Below, one piece after another: positions 46,677 through 56,129 of a DNA stretch of 64,000 bases. The notes below the pieces were generated by a model that searched no databases, was not told where the DNA came from, and was given only the letters and a program-made list of their open reading frames with translations. The DNA comes from Actinacidiphila paucisporea (GTDB lineage Bacteria > Actinomycetota > Actinomycetes > Streptomycetales > Streptomycetaceae), in the NCBI RefSeq assembly GCF_900142575.1, contig NZ_FRBI01000011.1, forward strand, positions 91,351-155,350, in the 5' to 3' direction. Every line of letters begins with the position of its first letter. Position 1 is the first letter of the stretch. The translations under genes and the position numbers were made by a program.

Positions 46677-47543
46677 ATGGGCATGGGCACCACCCCCGAG
46701 CTGACCTCGCTGCGTTCCGCGCGGGTCACCGCCGCGCACCGGTTGGCCCGGCGGAGCTTCCGCGGCAAGGAGCGGCGCTTCCTGGCCGAGGGCCCGCAGG
46801 CCGTACGGGAGGCCGTCGCGCACCCCGGGGGACCGGCGGGGCGCACCCTGGTCGAGCTGTACGCCACGCCGGAGGCCGCCGAGCGGCACGCCGACCTCAT
46901 CGAGGCCGCCCGGGCCGCGGGGGCGCCGGTGCTGACCGCGACCCCCGAGGTCATGGCCGAGATCTCCGACACCGTCACCCCGCAGGGCGTCGTCGGCCTG
47001 TGCCGCTTCCTCGACACCCCCTTCGCCGAGGTGCTGCGCGCCCGGCCCCGGCTCGTCGCGGTCCTGGCCCACGTCCGCGACCCCGGCAACGCCGGCACCG
47101 TGCTGCGCTGCGCCGACGCGGCCGGCGCCGAAGCCGTCGTGCTCACCGACGCCTCGGTCGACCTGTACAACCCCAAGGCGGTACGCGCCTCCGCGGGCAG
47201 CCTGTTCCACCTGCCCGTCGCGGTCGGCGTGCCGGTGCGGGACGCCGTCGCCGGGCTGCGCGCCGCGGGCGTACGCGTACTGGCCGCCGACGGCGCCGGG
47301 CAGCGGGACCTGGACGCGGAGCTGGACGAGGGCACCATGCAGGGTCCCACCGCCTGGATCTTCGGCAACGAGGCCTGGGGCCTGCCCGAGGAGACCAGGG
47401 CGCTCGCCGACGAGGTCGTGCGGGTCCCCATCCACGGGCGGGCGGAGAGCCTCAACCTCGCCACCGCCGCCGCCGTGTGCCTGTACGCGTCCGCTCGTGA
47501 GCAGCGTGCGCCCGCAGGGTGCCGCAGCGTGACCTCCAGCTAG
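46677..47543 (+). CDS. SpoU/TrmH family 2'-O-methyltransferase
   Basis: A 288-residue SPOUT enzyme. The N-terminal L30e-like substrate domain (RSFRGKERRFLAEGPQAVREA) precedes three SpoU motifs: motif 1 RDPGNAGTVLRCADAAGA, motif 2 IFGNEAWGL and motif 3 ESLNLATAAAVCLY. It methylates a ribose in rRNA or tRNA using SAM. Its place between rplT and the histidine kinase is conserved in streptomycetes. The start is ATG 46677 (a second ATG two codons on is possible). Confidence 0.9.
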   Translation: MGMGTTPELTSLRSARVTAAHRLARRSFRGKERRFLAEGPQAVREAVAHPGGPAGRTLVELYATPEAAERHADLIEAARAAGAPVLTATPEVMAEISDTVTPQGVVGLCRFLDTPFAEVLRARPRLVAVLAHVRDPGNAGTVLRCADAAGAEAVVLTDASVDLYNPKAVRASAGSLFHLPVAVGVPVRDAVAGLRAAGVRVLAADGAGQRDLDAELDEGTMQGPTAWIFGNEAWGLPEETRALADEVVRVPIHGRAESLNLATAAAVCLYASAREQRAPAGCRSVTSS

Positions 47544-47585
47544 TAGGGTGGCGGCCCGGGGGACCCTGAGAGGGGGGTGGCGCGC

Positions 47586-48788
47586 ATGGGTGTCACGGCG
47601 CGAAGGAACGGCGCACACAGCGCGGTGACGGTCCTGCCCGCGGGCTCACGGGAGTCGCCGGGGGCCGGTCCCGAGCAGGACCAGGCGGCGGACGCGTACG
47701 CCACCGCCGCCGACTGGTGCGGCCTGCACCCCGACGACCTGCCCGACGGGCTGCTGGTCGCCGACCACGAAGGCCGGGTGATCTGCTTCAACGCCGCCGC
47801 GGCCCGGATCACCGCGCTGCGCCCGCAGGACGTGCTGGGGCTGCCCGTGGAGCGGGCGCTGCCGCTCGAAGACCTCGAAGGCCGCCGCTGGTGGGCCCTC
47901 ACCGACCCCTACGGCGGCCTGGCGATCAGGGCCGGCCAGCCCGAGCGCAATCTGCTGCTGCCCGGCGGCCGCGAAGTGCTCGTCGCCGCCCGCTACGTCC
48001 GCGAGCGCCCCACCGGCCCGGTGCGCCGCCTGGTGGTCACGCTGCGCGGCACCGACGCCCGGCGGCGGACCGAGCGCAGCCACGCCGAGCTGATCGCCAC
48101 CGTCGCCCACGAGCTGCGCTCGCCACTGACGTCCGTCAAGGGCTTCACCGCGACGCTGCTCGCCAAGTGGGAGCGTTTCAGCGACGACCAGAAGAAGCTC
48201 ATGCTGGAGACCGTCGACGCCGACGCCAACCGCGTCACCCGGCTGATCGCCGAACTCCTGGACATCTCCCGCATCGACTCCGGCCGCCTCGAAGTGCGCC
48301 GCCAGCCCGTCGACCTGGCCGCCGCCGTCCAGCGGCACGTCGACGCGCACGTCGCGGCCGGCCAGCGGCCCGACCGGTTCAGCGTGCGGGTCGGGCAGCC
48401 GCTGCCCGCCCTGTGGGCCGACCCCGACAAGATCGACCAGGTGCTCGGCAATCTGCTGGAAAACGCGGTGCGGCACGGCGAGGGCACTGTCACCATCGAG
48501 GTGGGGCCCTCGTACGCCGGCGCTTCCTACGCGAGCGGCGCCCGGTGGTCCACCGGCACGGCGGTCACCGTGAGCGACGAGGGAGCGGGCATTCCGGAGG
48601 AGTCCATGAGCCGCGTGTTCACCCGGTTCTGGCGGGGCAGCAAACGCGGCGGCACGGGCCTGGGGCTCTACATCGTCAAGGGCATCGTGGAGGCGCACGG
48701 CGGCACCATCGCCGTGGGCAGGGCCGCGGGCGGCGGCGCCGAATTCCGCTTCGTCCTGCCCGTCGGGGCGCCCGCCTTCATGGCCTGA
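47586..48788 (+). CDS. PAS-containing sensor histidine kinase
   Basis: A 400-residue kinase without membrane spans, so a cytoplasmic sensor. A PAS-like domain fills about residues 45-155 (DGLLVADHEGRVICFNAAAARI). The HisKA H-box is VAHELRSPLTSVKG with the phosphorylated His near 175. The ATPase has NLLENAVRHG, DEGAGIPEE and GGTGLGLYIVKGI. No response regulator gene is adjacent, so its partner is encoded elsewhere. ATG 47586 is preferred over a GTG at 47577 because of the spacing from AGAGGGGG. The location between the rRNA methyltransferase and pheS is conserved in streptomycetes. Confidence 0.88.
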   Translation: MGVTARRNGAHSAVTVLPAGSRESPGAGPEQDQAADAYATAADWCGLHPDDLPDGLLVADHEGRVICFNAAAARITALRPQDVLGLPVERALPLEDLEGRRWWALTDPYGGLAIRAGQPERNLLLPGGREVLVAARYVRERPTGPVRRLVVTLRGTDARRRTERSHAELIATVAHELRSPLTSVKGFTATLLAKWERFSDDQKKLMLETVDADANRVTRLIAELLDISRIDSGRLEVRRQPVDLAAAVQRHVDAHVAAGQRPDRFSVRVGQPLPALWADPDKIDQVLGNLLENAVRHGEGTVTIEVGPSYAGASYASGARWSTGTAVTVSDEGAGIPEESMSRVFTRFWRGSKRGGTGLGLYIVKGIVEAHGGTIAVGRAAGGGAEFRFVLPVGAPAFMA

Positions 48789-48967
48789 GGCGATACCGCC
48801 CCGGCGCGGGCCCGGTCGGGCACGCTGCCCCCGGGGCGGGCGAAAACCGCCGGTCCCCGCGGCGCCAGTAGACTCGTGCCCTGGCATGTGTCCGGTCGGG
48901 CAGAGCCTCCACCGGAAGGCCGGCACGCGAGGCGCCCCCAACATCATCCATTTCGGAACGGGAAGAG

Positions 48968-50089
48968 ATGTCGGCACCGAATAAGTCGTACGACCCTGTC
49001 GAGGTCGAGGCGCTCAAGCCCGACGCGATCGAGCGGATGCGCGCTGACGCGCTCGCCGCCATCGCGGCCGCCGGCGACCTCGAAGCGCTCACCCATGTGA
49101 AGACCGCGCACACCGGCGGCGGCTCGCCGCTGGCGCTCGCCAACCGCGAGATCGGCGCCCTGCCTCCGCAGGCCAAGGCCGAGGCGGGCAAGCGGGTGGG
49201 CCAGGCCCGCGGCGCGGTCAACCAGGCACTGGCCGCCCGGCAGGTGGAACTGGAGGCCGAGCGCGACGCCCGGGTGCTCGTCGAGGAGGCCGTCGACGTC
49301 ACCCTGCCGTACGACCGCCGCCCGGCCGGCGCGAGGCACCCGCTCACCACGCTGTCGGACCGTATCGAGGACATCTTCACGGCCATGGGCTACGAGGTCG
49401 CCGAGGGCCCCGAGGTCGAAGCCGAGTGGTTCAACTTCGACGCGCTGAACTTCCCGCCCGACCACCCGGCCCGCGAGACCCAGGACACCTTCTTCGTCGA
49501 GGGCCCCGACGGCGGCAGCGAGTCCGGCGTCGTCCTGCGCACCCACACCTCGCCGGTGCAGATCCGCGCCCTGCTGCAACGCGAGCTGCCCGTCTACGTG
49601 ATCGCGCCGGGCCGCGTCTACCGCTCCGACGAGCTGGACGCCACCCACACCCCGGTCTTCGCGCAGGTCGAACTGCTCGCGGTGGACGAGGGCCTGACCA
49701 TGGCCGACCTCAAGGGCACCCTGGACCACATGGTGGTCTCGCTGTTCGGCGAGGGCATGACCACCCGGCTGCGCCCCAACCACTTCCCCTTCACCGAGCC
49801 GTCCGCCGAGATGGACATGCTCTGTTACGTCTGCCGCGGCGAGTCGGTCGGCAATCCCGACCGCCCCTGCCGCACCTGCTCCTCCGAGGGCTGGATCGAA
49901 CTCGGCGGCTGCGGTGTCGTCAACCCCAGGGTGCTCACCGCCTGCGGTGTCGACCCGGAGAAATACAGCGGCTTCGCCTTCGGCTTCGGCATCGAGCGGA
50001 TGATGATGTTCCGCCACAACGTCGAGGACATGCGAGACATCGTCGAGGGTGACGTGCGCTTCACCCTCCCGTTCGGGATGGAGATCTGA
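48968..50089 (+). CDS. pheS: Phenylalanine-tRNA ligase alpha subunit
   Basis: A 373-residue class II synthetase subunit. A coiled-coil N-terminus (about 1-100) leads to motif 1 ([28 protein letters not shown]), motif 2 ([22 protein letters not shown]) and motif 3 ([16 protein letters not shown]). A CXXC...CXXC cluster ([14 protein letters not shown]) sits in between and could bind zinc. It forms an alpha2-beta2 enzyme with PheT. The ATG has GGGAAGAG upstream, and the stop overlaps the pheT start by one base (TGATG). Confidence 0.97.
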   Translation: MSAPNKSYDPVEVEALKPDAIERMRADALAAIAAAGDLEALTHVKTAHTGGGSPLALANREIGALPPQAKAEAGKRVGQARGAVNQALAARQVELEAERDARVLVEEAVDVTLPYDRRPAGARHPLTTLSDRIEDIFTAMGYEVAEGPEVEAEWFNFDALNFPPDHPARETQDTFFVEGPDGGSESGVVLRTHTSPVQIRALLQRELPVYVIAPGRVYRSDELDATHTPVFAQVELLAVDEGLTMADLKGTLDHMVVSLFGEGMTTRLRPNHFPFTEPSAEMDMLCYVCRGESVGNPDRPCRTCSSEGWIELGGCGVVNPRVLTACGVDPEKYSGFAFGFGIERMMMFRHNVEDMRDIVEGDVRFTLPFGMEI

Positions 50090-52602
50090 TGCGGGTCCCG
50101 CTTTCTTGGCTGCGGGAGTACGTCGACCTGCCCGCCGGAGTCACCGGCCGCGACGTCCAGGCCAAGCTCGTTTCCGCCGGCCTGGAGGTCGAGACCGTCG
50201 AGCAGCTCGGCGCCGGCCTCAAGGGCCCGCTGGTCGTCGGCCGGGTGCTGACCATCGAGGAGCTGGAAGGCTTCAAGAAGCCGATCCGCTTCTGCACGGT
50301 CGACGTCGGCGACGCTGGGGGTACCTCCCAGGCCGGAGGCTCTGGGGGAGGGACGGGTGAGCCGCAGGAGATCGTCTGCGGCGCCCGCAACTTCGCCGTC
50401 GGCGACAAGGTCGTGGTGATCCTGCCCGGCGGCGTGCTGCCCGGCGACTTCCACATCTCCGCCCGCAAGACCTACGGCCACACCTCGCACGGCATGATCT
50501 GCTCCGCCCGCGAGCTGGGCATGGGCGACGACCACGACGGCATCGTCGTGCTGCCGCCCGGGTCCGAGACCGGCGCCGACGCGATCGAGCTGCTGGAACT
50601 GGTCGACGAGGTGCTGGACATCGCCGTCACCCCCGACCGCAGCTACTGCCTGTCGCTGCGCGGCGTCGCCCGCGAGGCCGCCATCGCCTACGGGGTGCCG
50701 CTGCGCGACCCCGCGCTGCTCGACGTGCCCGCGCACAACGGCGAGGGCTACCCGGTGCGGATCGCCGACCAGGACGGCTGCGACCGCTTCACCGCCCGTA
50801 CGGTCACCGGCCTCGACCCCGAGGCCGTCTCCCCGATCTGGCTCCAGCGGCGGCTGCAGAAGGTCGGCATGCGCCCGATCTCCCTCACCGTGGACGTCAC
50901 CAACTACGTGATGTTCGAGCTGGGCCAGCCGCTGCACGCCTACGACCGGTCCCGGATCAACGGACCCATCGGCGTACGCCGCGCGCACCCCGGCGAGAAG
51001 CTGACCACCCTGGACGGCGCCGAGCGGATCCTCGACCCCGAGGACCTGGTCATCACCGACGAGTCCGGCCCCATCGGCCTGGCCGGCGTCATGGGCGGCG
51101 CGGACACCGAGATCGCCGACGGCGGCTCCAGCGACGTCGTCATCGAGGCCGCGCACTTCGATCCGGTCGCGATCGCCCGCACCTCCCGCCGCCACAAGCT
51201 CGGCTCCGAGGCGTCCCGCCGCTTCGAGCGCGGCACCGACCCGCTCACCACCTCCGCCGCCGCCCAGCGCACCGTCGACCTGCTGGTCGGCCTGGCGGGC
51301 GGCACCGCGGAAGCCGGCGTCACCGAGATCGCCGCGCCGACCGAGCCGCGCGTCATCACGATGCCCGCCGACCACCCCGACCGGGTCGCCGGCACCGACT
51401 ACGGCAGGGAGACCGTCGTACGCCGCCTCCAGGAGATCGGCTGCGACGTCCTGGGCAGCGACGAGCTGACCGTCACCGTGCCGTCCTGGCGCCCCGACCT
51501 GTCCTACCCCAACGACCTCGCCGAAGAGGTCATCAGGCTCGAAGGCTACGAGAACCTGCCCTCGACCCTGCCGCAGCCGCCCGCCGGCCGCGGCCTGACC
51601 GAGTCCCAGCTGCTGCGCCGCCGCGTCGGCCGCGCGCTGGCCGGGGCCGGCTACATCGAGGCGCTCAGCTACCCCTTCATCGGCACGGAGGTCTTCGACC
51701 AGCTCGGCCTCGACGAGGACGACGAGCGGCGCCGTACGGTACGGCTCGCCAACCCGCTGGACGACACCGAGCCGGCGCTGCGCACCACGCTGCTGCCCGG
51801 CCTTCTCTCCACGCTGCGGCGCAACACCGGGCGCGGCGCCCACGACCTGGCGCTCTTCGAGATCGGCCTGGTCTTCCTGCCCGCCGCCGAGCAGGTGCGG
51901 CCGCCGCGGCTGCCCGTCGACCGGCGGCCCACCGACGAGGAGATCGCCGCGCTGCAGGCCGCGCTGCCCGACCAGCCCCGCCACGTCGGCACCGTGCTGG
52001 CCGGCGCGCGCGAACGGCCCGGCTGGTGGGGCCCAGGACACCCCGCGACCTGGGCCGACGCGATCGAGGCGGCCCGCACGGTCGCCCGCGAGGCGGGCGT
52101 CGAGCTGACCGTGCAGGCCGGTCGCTACGCGCCCTTCCACCCCGGCCGGTGCGCCGTCCTGCTGGCCGGCGAGCAGGTCGTCGGCCACGCCGGCGAGCTG
52201 CACCCCCGGGTCACCAAGGCCTTCGGGGTGCCCGAGCGGACCTGCGCGATGGAGATCAACCTCGACCTGGTCGAGGCGTCCGGCGGCGTACGCGCCACCG
52301 GGCCGCGCGTGTCGACCTTCCCGGTCGCCACGCAGGACGTCGCCCTCGTGGTCGACGCCGACGTCCCGGCCGCCTCGGTCGAGGCCGCGCTCCGCGCCGG
52401 AGCCGGTGAGCTGCTCGAATCGGCCCGCCTCTTCGACATCTTCACCGGCCCGCAGATCGGCGAGGGCCGCAAGTCCCTGGCGTACGCCCTCCGCTTCCGC
52501 GCCCCCGACCGCACCCTCACCGCGGACGAGGCCACAGCGGCTCGCGACTCCGCCGTCGCCTCAGCAGCCCGCCAAACCAACGCCACCCTCCGCGGCGCCT
52601 AA
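50089..52602 (+). CDS. pheT: Phenylalanine-tRNA ligase beta subunit, with an in-frame palindromic insertion
   Basis: An 837-residue subunit with the normal order. The N-terminal tRNA-binding (EMAP-like) domain is about 40-160, B3/4 editing about 215-390, B5 about 410-490, then the catalytic-like domain and a C-terminal FDX-ACB domain ([28 protein letters not shown]) that binds the tRNA anticodon. Within the EMAP domain a Gly/Ser-rich stretch ([13 protein letters not shown]) interrupts the usual VDVG...[12 protein letters not shown] sequence. It is encoded by a 39-base palindrome-rich element (50314-50352) that keeps the frame. All other landmarks are intact, so the enzyme should work. It is coupled to pheS by a one-base overlap. 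Confidence 0.96.
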   Translation: MRVPLSWLREYVDLPAGVTGRDVQAKLVSAGLEVETVEQLGAGLKGPLVVGRVLTIEELEGFKKPIRFCTVDVGDAGGTSQAGGSGGGTGEPQEIVCGARNFAVGDKVVVILPGGVLPGDFHISARKTYGHTSHGMICSARELGMGDDHDGIVVLPPGSETGADAIELLELVDEVLDIAVTPDRSYCLSLRGVAREAAIAYGVPLRDPALLDVPAHNGEGYPVRIADQDGCDRFTARTVTGLDPEAVSPIWLQRRLQKVGMRPISLTVDVTNYVMFELGQPLHAYDRSRINGPIGVRRAHPGEKLTTLDGAERILDPEDLVITDESGPIGLAGVMGGADTEIADGGSSDVVIEAAHFDPVAIARTSRRHKLGSEASRRFERGTDPLTTSAAAQRTVDLLVGLAGGTAEAGVTEIAAPTEPRVITMPADHPDRVAGTDYGRETVVRRLQEIGCDVLGSDELTVTVPSWRPDLSYPNDLAEEVIRLEGYENLPSTLPQPPAGRGLTESQLLRRRVGRALAGAGYIEALSYPFIGTEVFDQLGLDEDDERRRTVRLANPLDDTEPALRTTLLPGLLSTLRRNTGRGAHDLALFEIGLVFLPAAEQVRPPRLPVDRRPTDEEIAALQAALPDQPRHVGTVLAGARERPGWWGPGHPATWADAIEAARTVAREAGVELTVQAGRYAPFHPGRCAVLLAGEQVVGHAGELHPRVTKAFGVPERTCAMEINLDLVEASGGVRATGPRVSTFPVATQDVALVVDADVPAASVEAALRAGAGELLESARLFDIFTGPQIGEGRKSLAYALRFRAPDRTLTADEATAARDSAVASAARQTNATLRGA
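50314..50352 (+). repeat. 39-base palindromic element inserted in frame within pheT
   Basis: The element begins GCTGGGGGTACCTCCCAG and ends CTGGGGGAGG, with two possible stems: TGGG(G)GGTACC/TCCCA and CCTCCC(AG)/(CT)GGGGGAGG. From general familiarity, elements of this type are scattered in streptomycete genomes, mostly between genes. Its length of 13 codons keeps pheT in frame and adds a flexible loop to the tRNA-binding domain. Confidence 0.7.
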
Positions 52603-52648
52603 CCCCTCCCAGGAGGGGACCCCCCCACGGGTCCCCTCCTGCGCCCCC

Positions 52649-52960
52649 CAGGGACGCGGGGAACTGCGCGCCCAGCCGCGACGCGCCGGCAGGCGGAAGA
52701 GCACCGCACGGGGCAGCCGCCCAGGGGCGCGGGGAACTGCGCGCCCAGCCACCACGTGCCGGCAGGTAGCCAAGCCCCGCAAGGGGCAGCCGCCCAGGGG
52801 CGCGGGGAACTGCGCGCGCAACCGCGACGCGCCGGCAGGCGGAAGAGCCCCGCAGGGGGCAGCCGCCCAGGGGCGCGGGGAACTGCGCGCCCAACCGCGA
52901 CGCGCCGGCAGGCAGCCAAGCCCCGCACGGGGCCCGCCCCCCGAGGCCGCGGGGAAGAAG
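52649..52960 (+). repeat. Tandem array of 73-base units after pheT
   Basis: The core CGCGGGGAACTGCGCG starts at 52655, 52728, 52801 and 52874, exactly 73 bases apart, with a degenerate fifth copy near 52948. Each unit also holds GACGCGCCGGCAGGC (or a variant) and a GCCCCGCA.GGGGC hairpin. Units differ by a few bases, notably GCGGAAGAGC versus GTAGCCAAGC in alternate positions. There are no unique spacers, so this is not a CRISPR array. The array fills most of the 526-base gap between pheT and the phosphatase gene. The same core appears at 7.4-7.6 kb. Function unknown. Confidence 0.88.
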
Positions 52961-53128
52961 CGAGCCCCGGACGGGCAATGCGGCGACGCAAAGCGCAAGG
53001 GCGAGCCCCCCTCGGCCAACCCCCGGAGGGAATTCGCTCGATCGGGTGACCGCCCCGAACACGACGGGCGTGGCGCCCGGACACCCGCAAGAATCGGGGG
53101 AGCGAAGAGCCGCAAGGGGGTCGGCCGC

Positions 53129-54283
53129 ATGAGCTTGATGCGCAGCATCCGCGGCATGCGCCGCACATCCTGGGTGCCGTTGTCGGCGGCCTGGGTCGCC
53201 GCGATGGGCGTCCTGGCGTGGCAGGTGCCACAGGGCACCGACGTGCTGCCCGCGCTCGCGGTGACCCCGGCGCTGAGCGTGGCGACGGGTGCGCGCCGCC
53301 GCGCGGTCCTCGCGAGCGGCACCCTCGCGCTGGCAGCACTCGGCACCGACCTCGTGGACGACTCCGTGGCCGTGTCGGGCCCGGCGGCCGGAGCCGCCTG
53401 CACCGTGGTGGCGGCGATAGCCGTGGGCATGTGGACGGCGGGCCGCCGCAGCCTCCTGCATGCCGAGCTGGCCAGGACCCGGGAGATCGCGCTGGCGGCC
53501 CAGCTCGTACTGCTGCGTCCGCTGCCGCATCAGGTCGGCGCCGTGGCGGTGAGCGGCGATTACCTGTCGGCCAGCCACGGCGCCCGGGTCGGCGGCGACT
53601 TCTACGAGGTGCTGGCCACCCCGTTCGGCGTGCGCGCGCTGATCGGGGACGCGCGCGGGCACGGCCTGCCGGCGATAGGCCTGGTGGCAGCGCTGCTGGG
53701 GAGTTTCCGCGAGGCCGCGCACCACGAGCCGGACCTGGCCGGCGTGGTGCACCGGCTCGACGCCGCCATGCACCGCCATCTGGGCGAGCGCGCGGCGGGC
53801 GAGGAGGCGACGGCGGAGGAGTTCGCGACGGTCCAGCTGGTGCAGCTCGCGGAGGACGGCGGGCTGCTCGCCGTCAACTGCGGCCACCCACCGCCGTATG
53901 TGCTGGGGCCGCACCCCCGCCCGCTGGCGCTGGGCGAGCCGCTGCCGCCGCTGGGCCTGTTCGACCCGCTCCGTACGGACGTCACCGTGTGCCGCGGCCG
54001 GCTGGCCCCGGGGGAGGGGCTGCTGCTCTACACCGACGGCGTCCCCGACGCCCGCGACACCGCCGGCCGCTTCTTCCCGCTGCCGGAGACCCTGGCCGCG
54101 CTGGGGGCCGGCCGCGTCCATGGCACCGAGGTCATCGCCCGGCTACGCGCGGAGATCGTCCGCCACACGGGCGGACACCGCGCGGACGACATCGCACTCG
54201 TCGTCCTGACCCCGACCCGCAGGACCACCGTCCCTCTGACACCCCTTCCCCTGTGCCACCACGAGGTGGACGCCCCGCGCTAG
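53129..54283 (+). CDS. Membrane-anchored PP2C/SpoIIE-type serine phosphatase
   Basis: A 384-residue protein. Three or four hydrophobic segments (about 14-105) anchor it, and a short linker leads to the SpoIIE/RsbU phosphatase domain (about 140-370). Its metal-binding motifs are visible: RVGGDFYEVL, LIGDARGHGLPA, LLLYTDGVPDAR and HRADDIALVVL. It probably dephosphorylates an anti-anti-sigma partner. ATG 53129 has AAGGGGG upstream. It is preceded by the 73-base repeat array and is convergent with a TetR gene. The cognate partners are not adjacent. Confidence 0.88.
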   Translation: MSLMRSIRGMRRTSWVPLSAAWVAAMGVLAWQVPQGTDVLPALAVTPALSVATGARRRAVLASGTLALAALGTDLVDDSVAVSGPAAGAACTVVAAIAVGMWTAGRRSLLHAELARTREIALAAQLVLLRPLPHQVGAVAVSGDYLSASHGARVGGDFYEVLATPFGVRALIGDARGHGLPAIGLVAALLGSFREAAHHEPDLAGVVHRLDAAMHRHLGERAAGEEATAEEFATVQLVQLAEDGGLLAVNCGHPPPYVLGPHPRPLALGEPLPPLGLFDPLRTDVTVCRGRLAPGEGLLLYTDGVPDARDTAGRFFPLPETLAALGAGRVHGTEVIARLRAEIVRHTGGHRADDIALVVLTPTRRTTVPLTPLPLCHHEVDAPR

Positions 54284-54297
54284 CCCGCGCGGGTGGC

Positions 54298-54909
54298 TCA
54301 GGCCCCGGCGGCCAGCGCCGCCGCCGTGGCCGCGGCCAGGGCGTCGAGCTCGGGCGGGGTGTAGGCGGTGCCGAGGACGGCGTGGCGCCAGTAGAGGGGG
54401 CCGGCCAGCAGGTCGACGGCGAGAGCCGGGTCGGTCGCGGCGGGGATGTCGCCGCGGGCGGCGGCCTGGGCGACGACGGCGGCGACGACGCCGCCGTGTG
54501 CCTCGCGCAGCGCGGCGTGGAGCGATTCCGCCAGTTCCGGGCTGCGGGCGGCCTCGGCCAGCAGGTCGGGGAGGATCTGCGCGACCGCGGGATGCCGCAG
54601 CGCCCGCGCGCTGACGTCGAGGAGGGCGCGTATGTCGTCGCGCAGCGACCCGGTGTCAGGCGTCGGGAGGCCCTGGGCGGCGACGGCGGGCACGACGTCG
54701 AGGACCAGTGGCAGCTTGGAGCGCCACCGCCGGTAGACCGCCGCCTTGCCGACGCCCGCCCGCCGGGCGATGCGTTCCATGGACATCCGCGCGTAGCCGG
54801 TCTCGGCCAGTTCCGCGAAGACCGCGGCCCTGATCGCCTCGGTGACGTCCGGCCGGAGTACGGCGGCACCGGCGGGGGGCCTGCGGGGCGGTGCGGAGTC
54901 TGCGGTCAT
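54298..54909 (-). CDS. TetR family transcriptional regulator
   Basis: A 203-residue regulator. The HTH lies at about 22-68 (VTEAIRAAVFAELAETGYARMSMERIARRAGVGKAAVYRRWRSK). The C-terminal ligand domain is of the TetR_C type seen with drug or lipid responses. A palindrome with CGGAACG arms lies 20 bases upstream, likely for autorepression. It is divergent from the TagH-type ATPase gene about 290 bases away, which may be a target. Confidence 0.86.
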   Translation of the reverse strand: MTADSAPPRRPPAGAAVLRPDVTEAIRAAVFAELAETGYARMSMERIARRAGVGKAAVYRRWRSKLPLVLDVVPAVAAQGLPTPDTGSLRDDIRALLDVSARALRHPAVAQILPDLLAEAARSPELAESLHAALREAHGGVVAAVVAQAAARGDIPAATDPALAVDLLAGPLYWRHAVLGTAYTPPELDALAAATAAALAAGA

Positions 54910-54928
54910 ACGGGCGAGCGTATCGCGA

Positions 54929-54946
54929 CGGAACGGTTGCGTTCCG
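54929..54946. promoter_or_regulatory. Palindromic operator upstream of the TetR gene
   Basis: CGGAACG-GTTG-CGTTCCG, perfect 7-base arms, lies 20 bases before the TetR start in the intergenic region shared with the ABC ATPase gene. A related half (ACCGTTCC) lies about 40 bases further on. Confidence 0.65.
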
Positions 54947-55199
54947 ACCGTAGGGCGCCCTACAGTCGAGACGACGAAACGGCACCGTTCCTTCGCGAAA
55001 CGTGAACCCCGAGGCCCGGTTCCTCACCCGGTCGGCGGCACCGGCCGATTTCCACTCCTCGACCGGCAACGTCAGGCCGGCCACAGCCCCCGCACCGCCC
55101 AGGGGCCGGCCGCCGCTGGCCGCTCGTGCCGAGTCGGGGGAGTGTGGCGGGGGTGTGCGGGATATGCGTTCCTCCGGTCGTCCGAGGAGGTGTACGGAC

Positions 55200-56108
55200 G
55201 TGGCTGAACAGTCCGCAGGAAAGTCCGCAGCGCGGCCGCAGGCCGCACGGGAGGTCCCCCGGGGGGCCGAGCGCACAGCCGAGCACGCAGCCGAGCGCCC
55301 AGCCGAACGCGAGGGCCCGGCGACCGGTCCGCGACCCGTGTCGCCGCCGGGAGTACCGACCGTCGTGGTCGACGGCCTGCACGTGGTCTACCGGATCTAC
55401 GGCGCCGGCACCGGCCACGGCAACGCCACCGCGGCGCTGCGCCGCATCCTGCTGCGGCAGGGCGCGCCCAGCGTCCACCTCGTGCACGCCGTCAAGGGCG
55501 TGACCTTCACCGCCTACCGCGGCGAGGCGATCGGCATCATCGGCTCCAACGGCTCGGGCAAGTCCACCCTGCTCAAGGCCATCGCGGGCCTGCTCCCGCC
55601 GGACCGCGGCCGGGTCTACACCGACGGCCAGCCGTCGCTGCTGGGCGTGAACGCGGCGCTGATGAACGACCTGACCGGCGCGACCAACGTGATCCTCGGC
55701 GGCCTGGCGATGGGCATGTCGCAGGAGGAGGTGCACGAGCGCTACCAGGGCATCGTCGACTTCTCCGGGATCAACGAGAAGGACGACTTCGTCTCGCTGC
55801 CGATGCGCACCTACTCCTCAGGTATGGCGGCCCGGCTGCGGTTCTCCATCGCGGCGGCCAAGAACCACGACGTGCTGATGATCGACGAGGCCCTGGCCAC
55901 CGGTGACCGGGCCTTCCAGCGCCGCTCCGAGGAACGCATCCGGGAGCTGCGCAAGGAGGCCGGCACGGTCTTCCTGGTCAGCCACAACAACACCTCCATC
56001 CGCGACACCTGCGACCGGGTGCTGTGGCTGGAGAAGGGCGAACTGCTGATGGACGGGCCCACCGACGAGGTCATCAAAGCCTACGAGGCCCACCCCGGCG
56101 GCAGTTGA
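55200..56108 (+). CDS. TagH-like ABC transporter ATPase (cell-wall glycopolymer/polysaccharide export)
   Basis: A 302-residue ATPase of the TagH/Wzt family. After a 50-residue low-complexity N-terminus comes VVVDGLHVVYRIYG and the family-typical AVKGVTFTAYRGEAIGIIGSNGSGKSTLLKAIAGLL (Walker A). Then follow the signature YSSGMAARLRFS, Walker B DVLMIDEALATGD and the switch SHNNTS. Such ATPases pair with a TagG-like permease to export wall teichoic acid-like polymers. None is adjacent here, so the permease must be elsewhere. GTG 55200 has GAGGAGG at nine bases. Confidence 0.9.
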   Translation: MAEQSAGKSAARPQAAREVPRGAERTAEHAAERPAEREGPATGPRPVSPPGVPTVVVDGLHVVYRIYGAGTGHGNATAALRRILLRQGAPSVHLVHAVKGVTFTAYRGEAIGIIGSNGSGKSTLLKAIAGLLPPDRGRVYTDGQPSLLGVNAALMNDLTGATNVILGGLAMGMSQEEVHERYQGIVDFSGINEKDDFVSLPMRTYSSGMAARLRFSIAAAKNHDVLMIDEALATGDRAFQRRSEERIRELRKEAGTVFLVSHNNTSIRDTCDRVLWLEKGELLMDGPTDEVIKAYEAHPGGS

Positions 56109-56129
56109 GACGAAGGGGGAGGCCGGCCG

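Noticed and set aside
52649..52960. CRISPR array
   Set aside because: The 73-base units follow each other without unique spacers and the repeats are degenerate and GC-hairpin-rich. No cas genes are present.
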